Assembly (NCBI GenBank): GCA_016932335.1
Contig: JAFGCZ010000001.1
Coordinates: 1 to 49,713 of the forward strand
Source of the DNA: Opitutales bacterium
Lineage (GTDB): Bacteria; Verrucomicrobiota; Verrucomicrobiia; Opitutales; Oceanipulchritudinaceae
Length of the DNA stretch: 49,713 bases
Direction: 5' to 3'
Below the pieces are notes generated by a model. It made no database searches, was not told the origin of the DNA, and was given only the letters and a program-made list of their open reading frames with translations. This document shows, one piece after another, positions 33,774 through 42,600 of the stretch. Position 1 is the stretch's first letter. Every line of letters starts with the position of its first letter. A program made the position numbers and the translations under genes.

Positions 33774-35960
33774 CTATTTTTCCGCCGGGTGCAGGGGCAC
33801 GGTAATGCTTTTTCCGTCCACACCTTCTGCTTCTCCCAGCGTGCAGCCGTTTCCTACGACGATCACTTTTATACTGCGGTTTGGTCTTGCTCTCTCTCCT
33901 GATTGCGACTGCACGGTAACGGTTACCTTGTTGTTGTTCAGCGTGGCATTGTATTCCGTCAGGAGATAATCACCCTCTTGGTATCCATACCCGTCACCGC
34001 TGTCTTCATAAAGTTTGCCCGTGGCATCACCCGTTTTATCCAGGCTAATCAGTAGCGTCAGCGGTTCCAATGATTCCTCATTGGTCGATTGCACCACTTT
34101 GCCCAGTGGCACGATGGCTCCCGGACGCAGCCTGATTTCTGCTTGCCACTTGTCGTTGAGCGCATCTTCTCCCACCAGCGATACCGCCGGCCAGCCTGCC
34201 GGAATTTGTGGATTTTGTGCCCATTTTGGAATAATCATTACATCGCTTCCCACGAGGAAGGCCTGATCTTCTGCGCGGAGCCTCAAGTCTGTTACATCGG
34301 CAAAGAACACCGGCTGCATAATGGGAATTCCTGTTTCGGAAGACTCCCGGAATACGGTGTAAAGGTATGGTAGTAGGCGGTAGCGACGCTCCAGTGCAGT
34401 GCGGGCTACGGATTCAATTTCCGACCCGAAGACCCACGGTTCCTTCTGGTTGAATCCCTTGTCGGCATGTCCGCGGGCAAACGGGAAAAAGGCTCCGAAG
34501 CTTACCCAGTTTCCCCAGAGGTCTTCCGTTGCATCCTTGGAAAAGCCTCCCATGTCTGGCCCATTAAAGGCCTGCCCGGAAAGGCCCAGATTCAACGTCA
34601 TAGGTACGGACCACTTCATGTGCTCCCAGGTTGCGGCATTGTCACCTGTCCAGACGGCGGCATATCGTTGACCGCCAAGAAAGTTTGCTCTGGTCAGCAC
34701 AAAAGGCCGTTTATCGGGATTGGCCGCCAAAATGCCCTCTCTGGTGGCCTGCACCATAAGCATGCCATACACGTTGTGGTAGCGCGCATGGGAGCCGGGG
34801 GCAATGGCATCTCCTCCCCGAAACCAGTTGTGCGGGGGCATTGTTTTTGCCGGCACATTAAACACGGCGGGCTCGTTCATGTCGTTCCAGACACCATCTA
34901 TTCCCGTGCCCATAAAATCCTCGTAGAGTGCGGACCACCATTTCCTTGTTTCCGGCCGGGTAAAGTCGGGGAATACGCAGTCTCCGGGCCACACCGAACC
35001 GTGGTAGGGCATTCCGAATGCATCCTCTACCCAAACATCTTCTGTCGATCCGGATTGGAACACCGAATAGTTTTCATCGGCCTTCACTCCGGGGTCAATC
35101 ATCCAAACGGTGTGGTAACCCTTGTTGTGCAGATAATCATTCAGGCCTTTGGGATCGGGAAACCCTTTCGGGTCAAAGGTAAATACGCGAAATCCATCCA
35201 TGTAGTCGATATCCATCCAAATCACATCGCAGGGGATTTCTCTCTTACGAAACTCATCGGCAATGGTTTTTACCTGAGAGTCCGGATAATAAGACCATCG
35301 GCTCTGTTGGTATCCCAATGCCCAGCGTGGTGGGAGCGGCATATGGCCCGTCAGGTCTGCCAGCTTGCCCAGTACCTCTTGAGGGGACTTCTTTTCAATG
35401 ATGATTACGGGAAAGGATGGGCCCTCGCTGGTAAATTGAATATTACCGTCCAAATCAATATCAGTTCTCCAGGTGGTATCGGCAATCACACCGAATGCGC
35501 TCCCGTCCGGGCGCACAGCAAGTATCCAGGGGTGCGATTCATAGAGCCGTTTTCCGCTGTCGTCTTTGTATGTATAGTTGTCAGAATTCCAGAGCGTAAC
35601 ATGCGTGCCGTTGCGTAGTAAAGACCCTGTCACCTCACCGCTTCCGTAGAGACTTGTGCCCTCGGGAATGGCTATGGTTGCGCGTGTTTTCGTTTCACTG
35701 AATGAAAAGGCGGGCACCACTCTCCATCCGGAGGAAATCTGTGCCCCTGTGGTTGGTTGCTCCAGCAGAGAGAAGGAACGTGGTAGATGATTCACCGAAA
35801 GGTCATTGGGCAGGAACATGGCCACATCGCTGTCGAGCATCCCTTTGTAGCCGCTTTCTTGCTGAACAAATGTGTCGTTGGCTTGCGCGTAATTAATGCC
35901 GGATAACAGGGCAATGGCCATTGTCGTAGCTGTGAAAAAGGATGGTGTCTTATGTTTCAT
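33774..35960 (-). CDS. Secreted GH31 alpha-glucosidase-like enzyme
   Basis: A 728-residue protein with a signal peptide (about 28 residues, ending NYAQAN). The GH31 markers are RWALGYQQSRWSYYPD, CDVIWMDIDYMDGFRVF, the nucleophile block GVWNDMNEPAVF (D360), LTRANFLGGQRYAAVWTGDN and SWDHM-like TWEHMKWS. Family members act on alpha-glucosides or alpha-xylosides; the D-x-x-Y/F pattern does not let me separate them. It is divergent from the TonB receptor and upstream of lacI, so it is likely controlled with the receptor. An alpha-acting enzyme beside beta-1,2-glucan genes is unexpected. Confidence 0.88.
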   Translation of the reverse strand: MKHKTPSFFTATTMAIALLSGINYAQANDTFVQQESGYKGMLDSDVAMFLPNDLSVNHLPRSFSLLEQPTTGAQISSGWRVVPAFSFSETKTRATIAIPEGTSLYGSGEVTGSLLRNGTHVTLWNSDNYTYKDDSGKRLYESHPWILAVRPDGSAFGVIADTTWRTDIDLDGNIQFTSEGPSFPVIIIEKKSPQEVLGKLADLTGHMPLPPRWALGYQQSRWSYYPDSQVKTIADEFRKREIPCDVIWMDIDYMDGFRVFTFDPKGFPDPKGLNDYLHNKGYHTVWMIDPGVKADENYSVFQSGSTEDVWVEDAFGMPYHGSVWPGDCVFPDFTRPETRKWWSALYEDFMGTGIDGVWNDMNEPAVFNVPAKTMPPHNWFRGGDAIAPGSHARYHNVYGMLMVQATREGILAANPDKRPFVLTRANFLGGQRYAAVWTGDNAATWEHMKWSVPMTLNLGLSGQAFNGPDMGGFSKDATEDLWGNWVSFGAFFPFARGHADKGFNQKEPWVFGSEIESVARTALERRYRLLPYLYTVFRESSETGIPIMQPVFFADVTDLRLRAEDQAFLVGSDVMIIPKWAQNPQIPAGWPAVSLVGEDALNDKWQAEIRLRPGAIVPLGKVVQSTNEESLEPLTLLISLDKTGDATGKLYEDSGDGYGYQEGDYLLTEYNATLNNNKVTVTVQSQSGERARPNRSIKVIVVGNGCTLGEAEGVDGKSITVPLHPAEK

Positions 35961-36012
35961 TTTACGATTTGGGGAACCGGATGTATGGAAATAGGTGAAT
36001 TGTTTAGAATAA

Positions 36013-36026
36013 TGAAAACATTTTCA
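36013..36026. promoter_or_regulatory. Putative LacI-family operator 1
   Basis: TGAAAACATTTTCA: arms TGAAAA and TTTTCA around a CA centre, 52 nt upstream of the GH31 start codon. It matches operator 2 read on the other strand at 12 of 14 positions (TGMAAACATTTKCA). Confidence 0.5.
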
Positions 36027-36135
36027 AAATATGTAAAATGAATTTTTAAGGAAGGGTAATTATTCGTCTGGAAAGCATTGCTAAACAATGAATAAAATAT
36101 AGATTGAATAAATTTTCTTGCCTTTCCATTAAAAA

Positions 36136-36149
36136 TGCAAATGTTTGCA
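36136..36149. promoter_or_regulatory. Putative LacI-family operator 2
   Basis: TGCAAATGTTTGCA: arms TGCAAA and TTTGCA, cre-like in shape, 118 nt upstream of the receptor start codon. It pairs with operator 1 and probably serves the receptor promoter. Confidence 0.5.
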
Positions 36150-36267
36150 GTATGTTTTCGGCGTATTGCCGGGAATATTCCTCCGATGGAGCGTACCCCA
36201 GCTATCGCTTGATCGGTGCAAAGTGTTCAATCTGAACCCCGTGGTTCAAAACTATACAACTCCAAAT

Positions 36268-39090
36268 ATGAACTCCAATATTCGTATGAAATTATGCGTC
36301 AGCGGCCTTTCCTTGATGGCTCTTTCGCATGCAGGTTTTGCCCAAACTGCAGACAGCGGCACCGCAGAACAGTCCGAAGAAGATATTTATCTGATGGAGA
36401 CGTTCTTTGTGAATTCTACCAGGGACAACGGTTATGTTGCCGTAGACTCCCTTGCTGGCGGTCGTGTTAACACCGAACTGAAATATACTCCGTCTACGGT
36501 ATCCTCTCTAACCTCAGCCTTCATTCAGGACCTCTCACTCGAAGACGTCAGAGAAGCACTTAAATGGACCCCAAATGTTGTTGTGGAAAATCATTCTGCA
36601 GGTAAAGGTTTTGGAGGTTCTGCCTTCCACGACTGGTCCTTTAACTACCGCAGTGCCGGTGTGGGGCAACAGGGAGGTCCCGGGCCCACCAGAAACTATT
36701 TCTCCTTTTATCAGAATCCGGATACATACAATGTAGACCGTATTGAGGTGCTTCGAGGGCCCAATTCTCTGGTTTTTGGCTTGGGCACGGTCGGCGGCAC
36801 CTTGAATGTCTACACTAAACGCCCTCACTTCGATTCTACTTCGGCCACCGTTTCTGCTCAAGTCGACAGCAACGGTGGGCTTCGTTCCACTTTGGATTAC
36901 AACAAGCCGATTACCGACAAGGTTGCCATTCGTTTAAACACCGTGGCCGATAACCCAAAAGGCTCCAGTAATAATGACGAAGGCCAGTTCAGGGCCGTAT
37001 CTCTAGCCGTCAAATACAAGCCTGTTGAATCCACCCGAATCAACTTCGAAGTCGAATATGCTGAAAAGGAACACACCTTATTTGGCACCAATATCTCCGA
37101 CGAGGTTTCCGGTTGGGATGGCGTTACCGCTTCCGAAACATGGGGCGCTGCCCCAACCGGAGGCACTGCCAGAACTCAGGCCATTCAAAATGCAGGCGGG
37201 TGGGGCGACTGGCTGACTTCTTATCCTGTGCTTATTTCCGGGTTGGATAACCCGCTACAGTACTGGGGCGGCGGCTATGCTTCCACCAACAGTTTAACCA
37301 ATGTCGGCACCAACCTGAACTATCAGCCTTATGATGGTTGGTACCCCGACGAAATCATCCTAAGCGGGCAGACGGATTACCAGTCCACTGCCAATATTCC
37401 CGTGTTGCCCAGCTACGATTGGACTTACGGGAACGGCCTTTCCGAGGTAGAATACCAGAACTATACCTTGAGCCTGGATCAGACCATCAACAGCAATATG
37501 GATTTGTCCGTCTCCGGTTATTACTACGAGGACGATAACACTGCCCAGTGCTATGAATCTACCGGTGGCGCCGCCATCGATATCAACAAACAATTGCCCG
37601 ATGGCACCAGCAATCCCAACTACGGAAAAGCCTTTGCAGACTTTTTCCTCAGCAAGCAAAACCAACAGCGCAACGTTAAGGAAGTTCGCGCTCAGTTAAA
37701 TTACCATTTCGATGCAGAGTTGATGGGCTCTCCCATGACTCAACTCTTCAGCGTTTCCGCCGCATATAAAGAGCTGAAGATCAGCGCCAGGCAATACCTT
37801 GCCCAGACCGTTGATCCGTCAACGCTGGATAACGTGGGCGACTGGTCACAGAATATGGTTTGGGGCCGCCTTTATCTGGACGATCCAAACGCTTCTCTGG
37901 ACATTCCCGAAAGTGTTGTCTGGGCGGGAAAAGCAGATGGTTACTGGTTTGATTTTGACGATACCTTTAAATTGAAGGATGTTGCGGCTTTTTCTAATAC
38001 GCGTCTTTTTGACGATAGTTTGAGCATCTTAGCGGGGGTTCGCCACGACAGCTACGATGAGAACCTGCGCGAGCTGAGAAAAGGAACCAACCTTTCAGAT
38101 GTTGTCTCCGATGAGAGTGATTCCGGTACGACCTATTCACTGGGAGGCATTTATTACTTCGATTGGCTCGGCGTATTCGTTAACCGCTCAGAAAATATCC
38201 AACCGCCGACAGCCGGAACTCAATCCCTGCTCAGCGGAGATCGCCCCGGGCCGGAGCATGGCGAAGGCCTTGAATACGGGATTCGTGTTTCCACCAAAGA
38301 TAATAAATACTACGCTTCCTTGACCCGCTACGAAACGAAAACAACGGATAAAGCCGTGGAAAACCCCGTTGCTTTGCGCAGCATTTGGTCCGCTGTATAT
38401 GATGCCCATCCGGAATTGACCCGCAATACCAGCCTCACGGATTTGGCCTATTCAGACACCACAGCATTGGATGTTACCGGTTGGGAATTCGAAGTTACCG
38501 CTAATCCCACGAAACGTATCCGTTTGCAGGCTAGTTATGCCAAGCCGGAAACCTCCATCACGGACTACTATCCGCATGCCAGAACGTATGTTGAAAACTA
38601 CTTGAGTGAGTGGATTGGCTATATGGATACCGCTGATACAGCGGTTCATTCCGAAGCTATTCAAAATGCGATATCCAGCGTTCAGAACACCTTGGAGCAG
38701 GCCGTTTCTGGAGCCATTGCCACTGGCTCAGTAAAATACACAGCCAACATCTTTGCCATGTATTCCTTTATCGAGGAGGATTTCCTCTCCGGCCTCTCTA
38801 TCGGTGCCGGTTTTTCCAAAACAGGACGCACATATGCCGCAACCTATGATGGTGTGGAATACTGGGGTTCTTCAACGGATTCCGCCAGTGCAACGATTGC
38901 ATACGAAACGGAATTCTTCGGCAAGGCAACACGTTTGTCCATCAACGTAGATAACCTTTTCGATAATAGGGACCCTGTCATTACAAGCTATCATTGGGGA
39001 TATACTGACCACGATGGTGTTCATGTTCCAGACGGTTATTACTTACCCGATCCGCGTACTATAACGTTCACCGCAACCGTTACATTCTGA
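36268..39090 (+). CDS. TonB-dependent outer-membrane receptor
   Basis: A 940-residue protein from ATG 36268; an earlier in-frame ATG (36145) would put 41 residues before the signal peptide. The signal peptide ends near HAGFAQ. A plug domain follows (VNTELKYTPSTVSSLTSAF, VDRIEVLRGPNSLVFG, GGTLNVYTKRP), then a long beta-barrel ending in Phe (TITFTATVTF), as outer-membrane barrels do. No SusD gene lies beside it, unlike Bacteroidota loci. The plug style (RDNGYVAVDSLAGGRVNT) resembles Verrucomicrobiota receptors. It probably imports the glucan handled by the downstream enzymes. It heads a same-strand run to 47718. Confidence 0.9.
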   Translation: MNSNIRMKLCVSGLSLMALSHAGFAQTADSGTAEQSEEDIYLMETFFVNSTRDNGYVAVDSLAGGRVNTELKYTPSTVSSLTSAFIQDLSLEDVREALKWTPNVVVENHSAGKGFGGSAFHDWSFNYRSAGVGQQGGPGPTRNYFSFYQNPDTYNVDRIEVLRGPNSLVFGLGTVGGTLNVYTKRPHFDSTSATVSAQVDSNGGLRSTLDYNKPITDKVAIRLNTVADNPKGSSNNDEGQFRAVSLAVKYKPVESTRINFEVEYAEKEHTLFGTNISDEVSGWDGVTASETWGAAPTGGTARTQAIQNAGGWGDWLTSYPVLISGLDNPLQYWGGGYASTNSLTNVGTNLNYQPYDGWYPDEIILSGQTDYQSTANIPVLPSYDWTYGNGLSEVEYQNYTLSLDQTINSNMDLSVSGYYYEDDNTAQCYESTGGAAIDINKQLPDGTSNPNYGKAFADFFLSKQNQQRNVKEVRAQLNYHFDAELMGSPMTQLFSVSAAYKELKISARQYLAQTVDPSTLDNVGDWSQNMVWGRLYLDDPNASLDIPESVVWAGKADGYWFDFDDTFKLKDVAAFSNTRLFDDSLSILAGVRHDSYDENLRELRKGTNLSDVVSDESDSGTTYSLGGIYYFDWLGVFVNRSENIQPPTAGTQSLLSGDRPGPEHGEGLEYGIRVSTKDNKYYASLTRYETKTTDKAVENPVALRSIWSAVYDAHPELTRNTSLTDLAYSDTTALDVTGWEFEVTANPTKRIRLQASYAKPETSITDYYPHARTYVENYLSEWIGYMDTADTAVHSEAIQNAISSVQNTLEQAVSGAIATGSVKYTANIFAMYSFIEEDFLSGLSIGAGFSKTGRTYAATYDGVEYWGSSTDSASATIAYETEFFGKATRLSINVDNLFDNRDPVITSYHWGYTDHDGVHVPDGYYLPDPRTITFTATVTF

Positions 39091-39114
39091 ATCTAGTCTT
39101 GTTGTTTGGTTGTG

Positions 39115-39143
39115 GCCTTCCGTGCCGTTGAGGCACGGGAGGC
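39115..39143 (+). other. Intergenic hairpin between receptor and phosphorylase genes
   Basis: A 12-bp stem (GCCTTCCGTGCC with GGCACGGGAGGC, one G-U pair) and loop GTTGA, 24 nt after the receptor stop. There is no T-tract, so it is more likely an mRNA-stability or partial-termination element setting a higher level of receptor than of the downstream enzymes. Confidence 0.55.
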
Positions 39144-39204
39144 TGCTTCCGCAATTTTCTTTCATCCCGAAATGGATGGATAACTTTGTTTGTCCATATT
39201 TAAT

Positions 39205-42200
39205 ATGAGCCAGCCATATCGCTCTATACCGCTTTTTTCCGACCGTAATCTCTACGAACTCACCAACGCAACTCCACTGAAGCTTCAGTTTTCAGATTGC
39301 GGAGAATTGGTGGCCCAACGCTACGAGGATCTGTTGATCAATCAGGTAGTCGCAGAACCCTATACTCAGGGACTGTTTCGCCTCTATGTGCGTGAGCTTT
39401 CGGCGCACACTGTGGTCTCTGCCGATCCTCTCACCGGCGCCGGTATTCCTTTTGCCGTGCAGGAACAGAGCATTTGCTGGCATATGGTGCTCAGGGATTC
39501 TTTGGAGGTTTTTACCACAGTCAGCATTCACCCGGATGCGCCTGCCTGGATGTGGGATATTCGGGTTGTCAATCGGACCGCTGAGGCCGTGATGGTGGAT
39601 ACCTTGCTTGCTCAGGATCTTGGGCTGGGGGAAGATGCTTCCGTAAAAAACAACGAGGCCTATAACTCGCAATATCTGGACCTCAATCCACTGATGGATG
39701 CGCAGATGGGCTGGGTAATCGTTGCACGCCAGAATCAGTCCACCGGTTCCGGGGTCCACCCGGCATTGGCCGTCGGATGTCTGGACGAAGCCTGCGCTTA
39801 CGCTACAGATGCCACTCAGTTTTTTGGATTGGACCACCGTCTGACCAACTCCGTTGCCGCACTGAAGCGGAACTCGCTTCCCTCTGAGTGCTTGCAGTAC
39901 GAGTGCGCTATTGCCGGGTTGCAGAGTAAACAGAGGGAAATTCAACCGGGTGAAACGGTGTCCATACGTTACGTATCCCACTTTACCCCGAATCATCCTA
40001 AGAGAACGGACTTAACCGATTCTGCTGTGCTGCATCCATACAGGGCATGGCCCGGTTGTGCAGAAATAAAGAGCAACGATTTCTCCAATGTCGGCGCATC
40101 GCTTTTTACCACGGCTGATTATAGGAGCGGGGATGTTCCCGATACTGCCGACTGGGATAAATGGTTTCCCGGAGATAAACGTCACCGGGAATTCGATAAC
40201 AAAGGGCAGTTGCTTTCATTCTTCTATGGTAAGGAGACACATGTGGTCTCCCTGCTCAAGGAAGCATCTATGTGGCGTTCCCACGGTCATATTCTCAAAA
40301 GTGGCGATACGGTGGCGCACGACCCCAACCATTTTGGCATTACAGCTTATGCCGCAGGTATTTTTGGAATCCAGGCCTATTTAGGGAATCCAAGCCTAAA
40401 CCGCTTTATAGCGGCGATTCGCAATCAGTTAGGTGTCCTTCGCTATAGCGGGCAAAGAATTTTTATTAAGCTTAACGATCGTTGGGCTCAGTTGGGCATT
40501 CCATCTGTGTTCAGTATGGAACCGGATTCCATTAAATGGATTTATCGCTTGAGCGACACAGTGATTGAGGTGCAATGCCGTTGTTCGCTGCATCGTCCGG
40601 CATCCTTTTTATCCATAAATGTTTTACAGGGAGACTCCTGTGAGTTTCTCATCACGCACAATATTTGTGTCGGTTCCAGCGAAGGCTCCGAAGTGGCACA
40701 CGTCGCCGTAGATGAAGCGAACGCTTGCTTTATGGTAACTGCTGCTGATGGGTGCATGTATTTTTCCATCTCTGCTCTGGACAAAGCAACCGTATACAAG
40801 CTTGGCGGGGATGAATTGATTCAGCCGGATGCGGATTGCCGCTGGTCCAGTTTTGCCGCGTTGCAAACCAAGCCGGTAAAAACCTTTGTTCTGTCCATGG
40901 CGGCCGGTTTCGATGGGAAACAATCCATTGAGCATATCCGGGAGGAGCCATACCATGAATACCTTTCGGGAAACGCAGAGCGTAAAGAAAGCGCCTGGAA
41001 TACCCTTATGGTTGAAGCTTCGGCAAATGCGTCCGTTGGTTGCTTAAACGATATTCTCCCCTGGTACCACCACAATGCCGGGATTCACTTTGCAGCACCT
41101 CACGGTTTGGAACAAAGCGGAGGAGGGGCTTGGGGAGTACGCGATGTCTGTCAGGGCTCCCTTGAATGGCTTCTGTCTATCGGGCGTTTTGACGTGGCCC
41201 GCGCTGTCCTGTGCGAGGTTTTCCGTCAGCAATATGTCGAGGATGGAGAATGGCCGCAGTGGTTTATGCTGGACCCTTACCAGAACATCCGGCAAAGAGA
41301 ATCGCATGGGGATGTCCTTCTGTGGCCGCTGAAAGCACTTTGCCTCTATGTCGAGCGCAGCAACGATACTGCTATACTTGATGTATGCTTACCTTATACG
41401 AATGCGCAGACGTCTAGAGAAACAGACTTTTCAGAGTCCCTGATGGAACACTGCGACCGTATCCTGAAACGTCTTCGGGAGCGTCTCTTGCCTGGTACAG
41501 CTTTGATCAACTATGGGCACGGGGACTGGGACGATACTTTACAACCTGCCGATCCGGCTTTGCGGGAAAGCATGGTGAGTGCATGGACCGTTTGTTTGGC
41601 TTATCAAACACTCCATCAGTTAACACGCGTATACACTGTCTACGGTGATACCAATAGAGTAAAGGGGGTGCACGTATTGCTGGGGAACATGCGTGCAGAT
41701 TTCCGCAGGTATCTGATTGTCGACGGTGTTATTGCGGGCTTCCTTATCCGTAAGGAAGACCGGGATCAAGTGCTCCTTCATCCAGGCGATGTGTCCACAG
41801 GGATTCAGTATCGTCTGATTCCTATGACTCGTGCTGTTTTGGCAGGTTTACTGGATAAAGCAGAAGCGTCAGCTCACTTTGATCTGATTGCAAAGCATAT
41901 GCTGTTTTCTGATGGAGTGCGTTTGATGAGCTCACCGGTCACCTACAGAGGAGGCGAACAGCTTTTCTTCAGGCGGGCGGAAACCGCGGCCAATGTGGGC
42001 CGGGAAATTGGCTTGATGTATGTCCATGCTCATCTGCGCTATGCCGAGGCGTTGGCCTATATGGGCGATGCTGCAGGACTTTGGAAAGCCCTTTTGCAGG
42101 TTAACCCTGCGGGGCTTGGCTCCGTTGTCTCTCAAGCTGAGACTAGGCAGTCCAATGTTTTCTTCTCCAGTTCTGATGCCGCGTTTATCAATCGCTACGA

Positions 42201-42597
42201 AGCCAAAGAGCGCTGGGAAGATCTCCGGGAAGGCAAGGTCCCTGTCCGCGGCGGCTGGAGGCTTTATTCCAGCGGCCCCGGGTTGTTTATCAACATCGTA
42301 AGGTCCTGCCTGTTGGGCATACGAGAATCTTTCGGATCTATTGTTTTTGATCCTGTAATTCCGCTGGAATTGGGTACGCTGACCGTAAAAACTCAACTGT
42401 GTGGTAAAGACCTAACACTTGTTTACACACCGGGAGTCTCTTCAACGGATGCCATTCAATTAACCGTGAATGGTAGCGTAGTCGAACCTGACGGATTCGA
42501 AGAAAATCCTTACCGCAGGGGAGGCCTACGCATTTCACAACACACTCTCCAGGCGTTGCTGCACAACTCCAACAATACCCTCAACATTACCTTTTAA
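39205..42597 (+). CDS. GH94-like phosphorylase, probably 1,2-beta-oligoglucan phosphorylase
   Basis: A 1130-residue protein from ATG 39205 (a TTG at 39190 is an alternative), with no signal peptide, so cytoplasmic. The N-terminal half is beta-rich (LFRLYVRELSAHTVVS). The C-terminal half is an (alpha/alpha)6 barrel with GGGAWGVRDVCQGSLEWL, WPQWFMLD and GHGDWDDTLQP (D774, D776, D777), the place of the DWND motif that carries the general acid in GH94. The length fits 1,2-beta-oligoglucan (sophorooligosaccharide) phosphorylases, which release glucose 1-phosphate. The next genes, GH3 and GH144-like, support beta-1,2-glucan as substrate. The family is fairly sure; the linkage is inferred from context. 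Confidence 0.72.
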   Translation: MSQPYRSIPLFSDRNLYELTNATPLKLQFSDCGELVAQRYEDLLINQVVAEPYTQGLFRLYVRELSAHTVVSADPLTGAGIPFAVQEQSICWHMVLRDSLEVFTTVSIHPDAPAWMWDIRVVNRTAEAVMVDTLLAQDLGLGEDASVKNNEAYNSQYLDLNPLMDAQMGWVIVARQNQSTGSGVHPALAVGCLDEACAYATDATQFFGLDHRLTNSVAALKRNSLPSECLQYECAIAGLQSKQREIQPGETVSIRYVSHFTPNHPKRTDLTDSAVLHPYRAWPGCAEIKSNDFSNVGASLFTTADYRSGDVPDTADWDKWFPGDKRHREFDNKGQLLSFFYGKETHVVSLLKEASMWRSHGHILKSGDTVAHDPNHFGITAYAAGIFGIQAYLGNPSLNRFIAAIRNQLGVLRYSGQRIFIKLNDRWAQLGIPSVFSMEPDSIKWIYRLSDTVIEVQCRCSLHRPASFLSINVLQGDSCEFLITHNICVGSSEGSEVAHVAVDEANACFMVTAADGCMYFSISALDKATVYKLGGDELIQPDADCRWSSFAALQTKPVKTFVLSMAAGFDGKQSIEHIREEPYHEYLSGNAERKESAWNTLMVEASANASVGCLNDILPWYHHNAGIHFAAPHGLEQSGGGAWGVRDVCQGSLEWLLSIGRFDVARAVLCEVFRQQYVEDGEWPQWFMLDPYQNIRQRESHGDVLLWPLKALCLYVERSNDTAILDVCLPYTNAQTSRETDFSESLMEHCDRILKRLRERLLPGTALINYGHGDWDDTLQPADPALRESMVSAWTVCLAYQTLHQLTRVYTVYGDTNRVKGVHVLLGNMRADFRRYLIVDGVIAGFLIRKEDRDQVLLHPGDVSTGIQYRLIPMTRAVLAGLLDKAEASAHFDLIAKHMLFSDGVRLMSSPVTYRGGEQLFFRRAETAANVGREIGLMYVHAHLRYAEALAYMGDAAGLWKALLQVNPAGLGSVVSQAETRQSNVFFSSSDAAFINRYEAKERWEDLREGKVPVRGGWRLYSSGPGLFINIVRSCLLGIRESFGSIVFDPVIPLELGTLTVKTQLCGKDLTLVYTPGVSSTDAIQLTVNGSVVEPDGFEENPYRRGGLRISQHTLQALLHNSNNTLNITF

Positions 42598-42600
42598 GCT

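Larger units (their letters stand above)
35961..36267. promoter_or_regulatory. Divergent promoter region between GH31 and TonB receptor
   Basis: This 307-nt AT-rich region has no gene. It contains two related 14-bp palindromes (annotated separately), one nearer each divergent gene. It should hold the promoters of the GH31-lacI unit (minus) and the receptor operon (plus). Exact -35/-10 boxes are not clear. Confidence 0.6.

Noticed and set aside
34467..35618. 383-codon open frame opposite the GH31 gene
   Set aside because: It lies fully antisense to a clear GH31 enzyme with intact motifs and has no recognisable domain.
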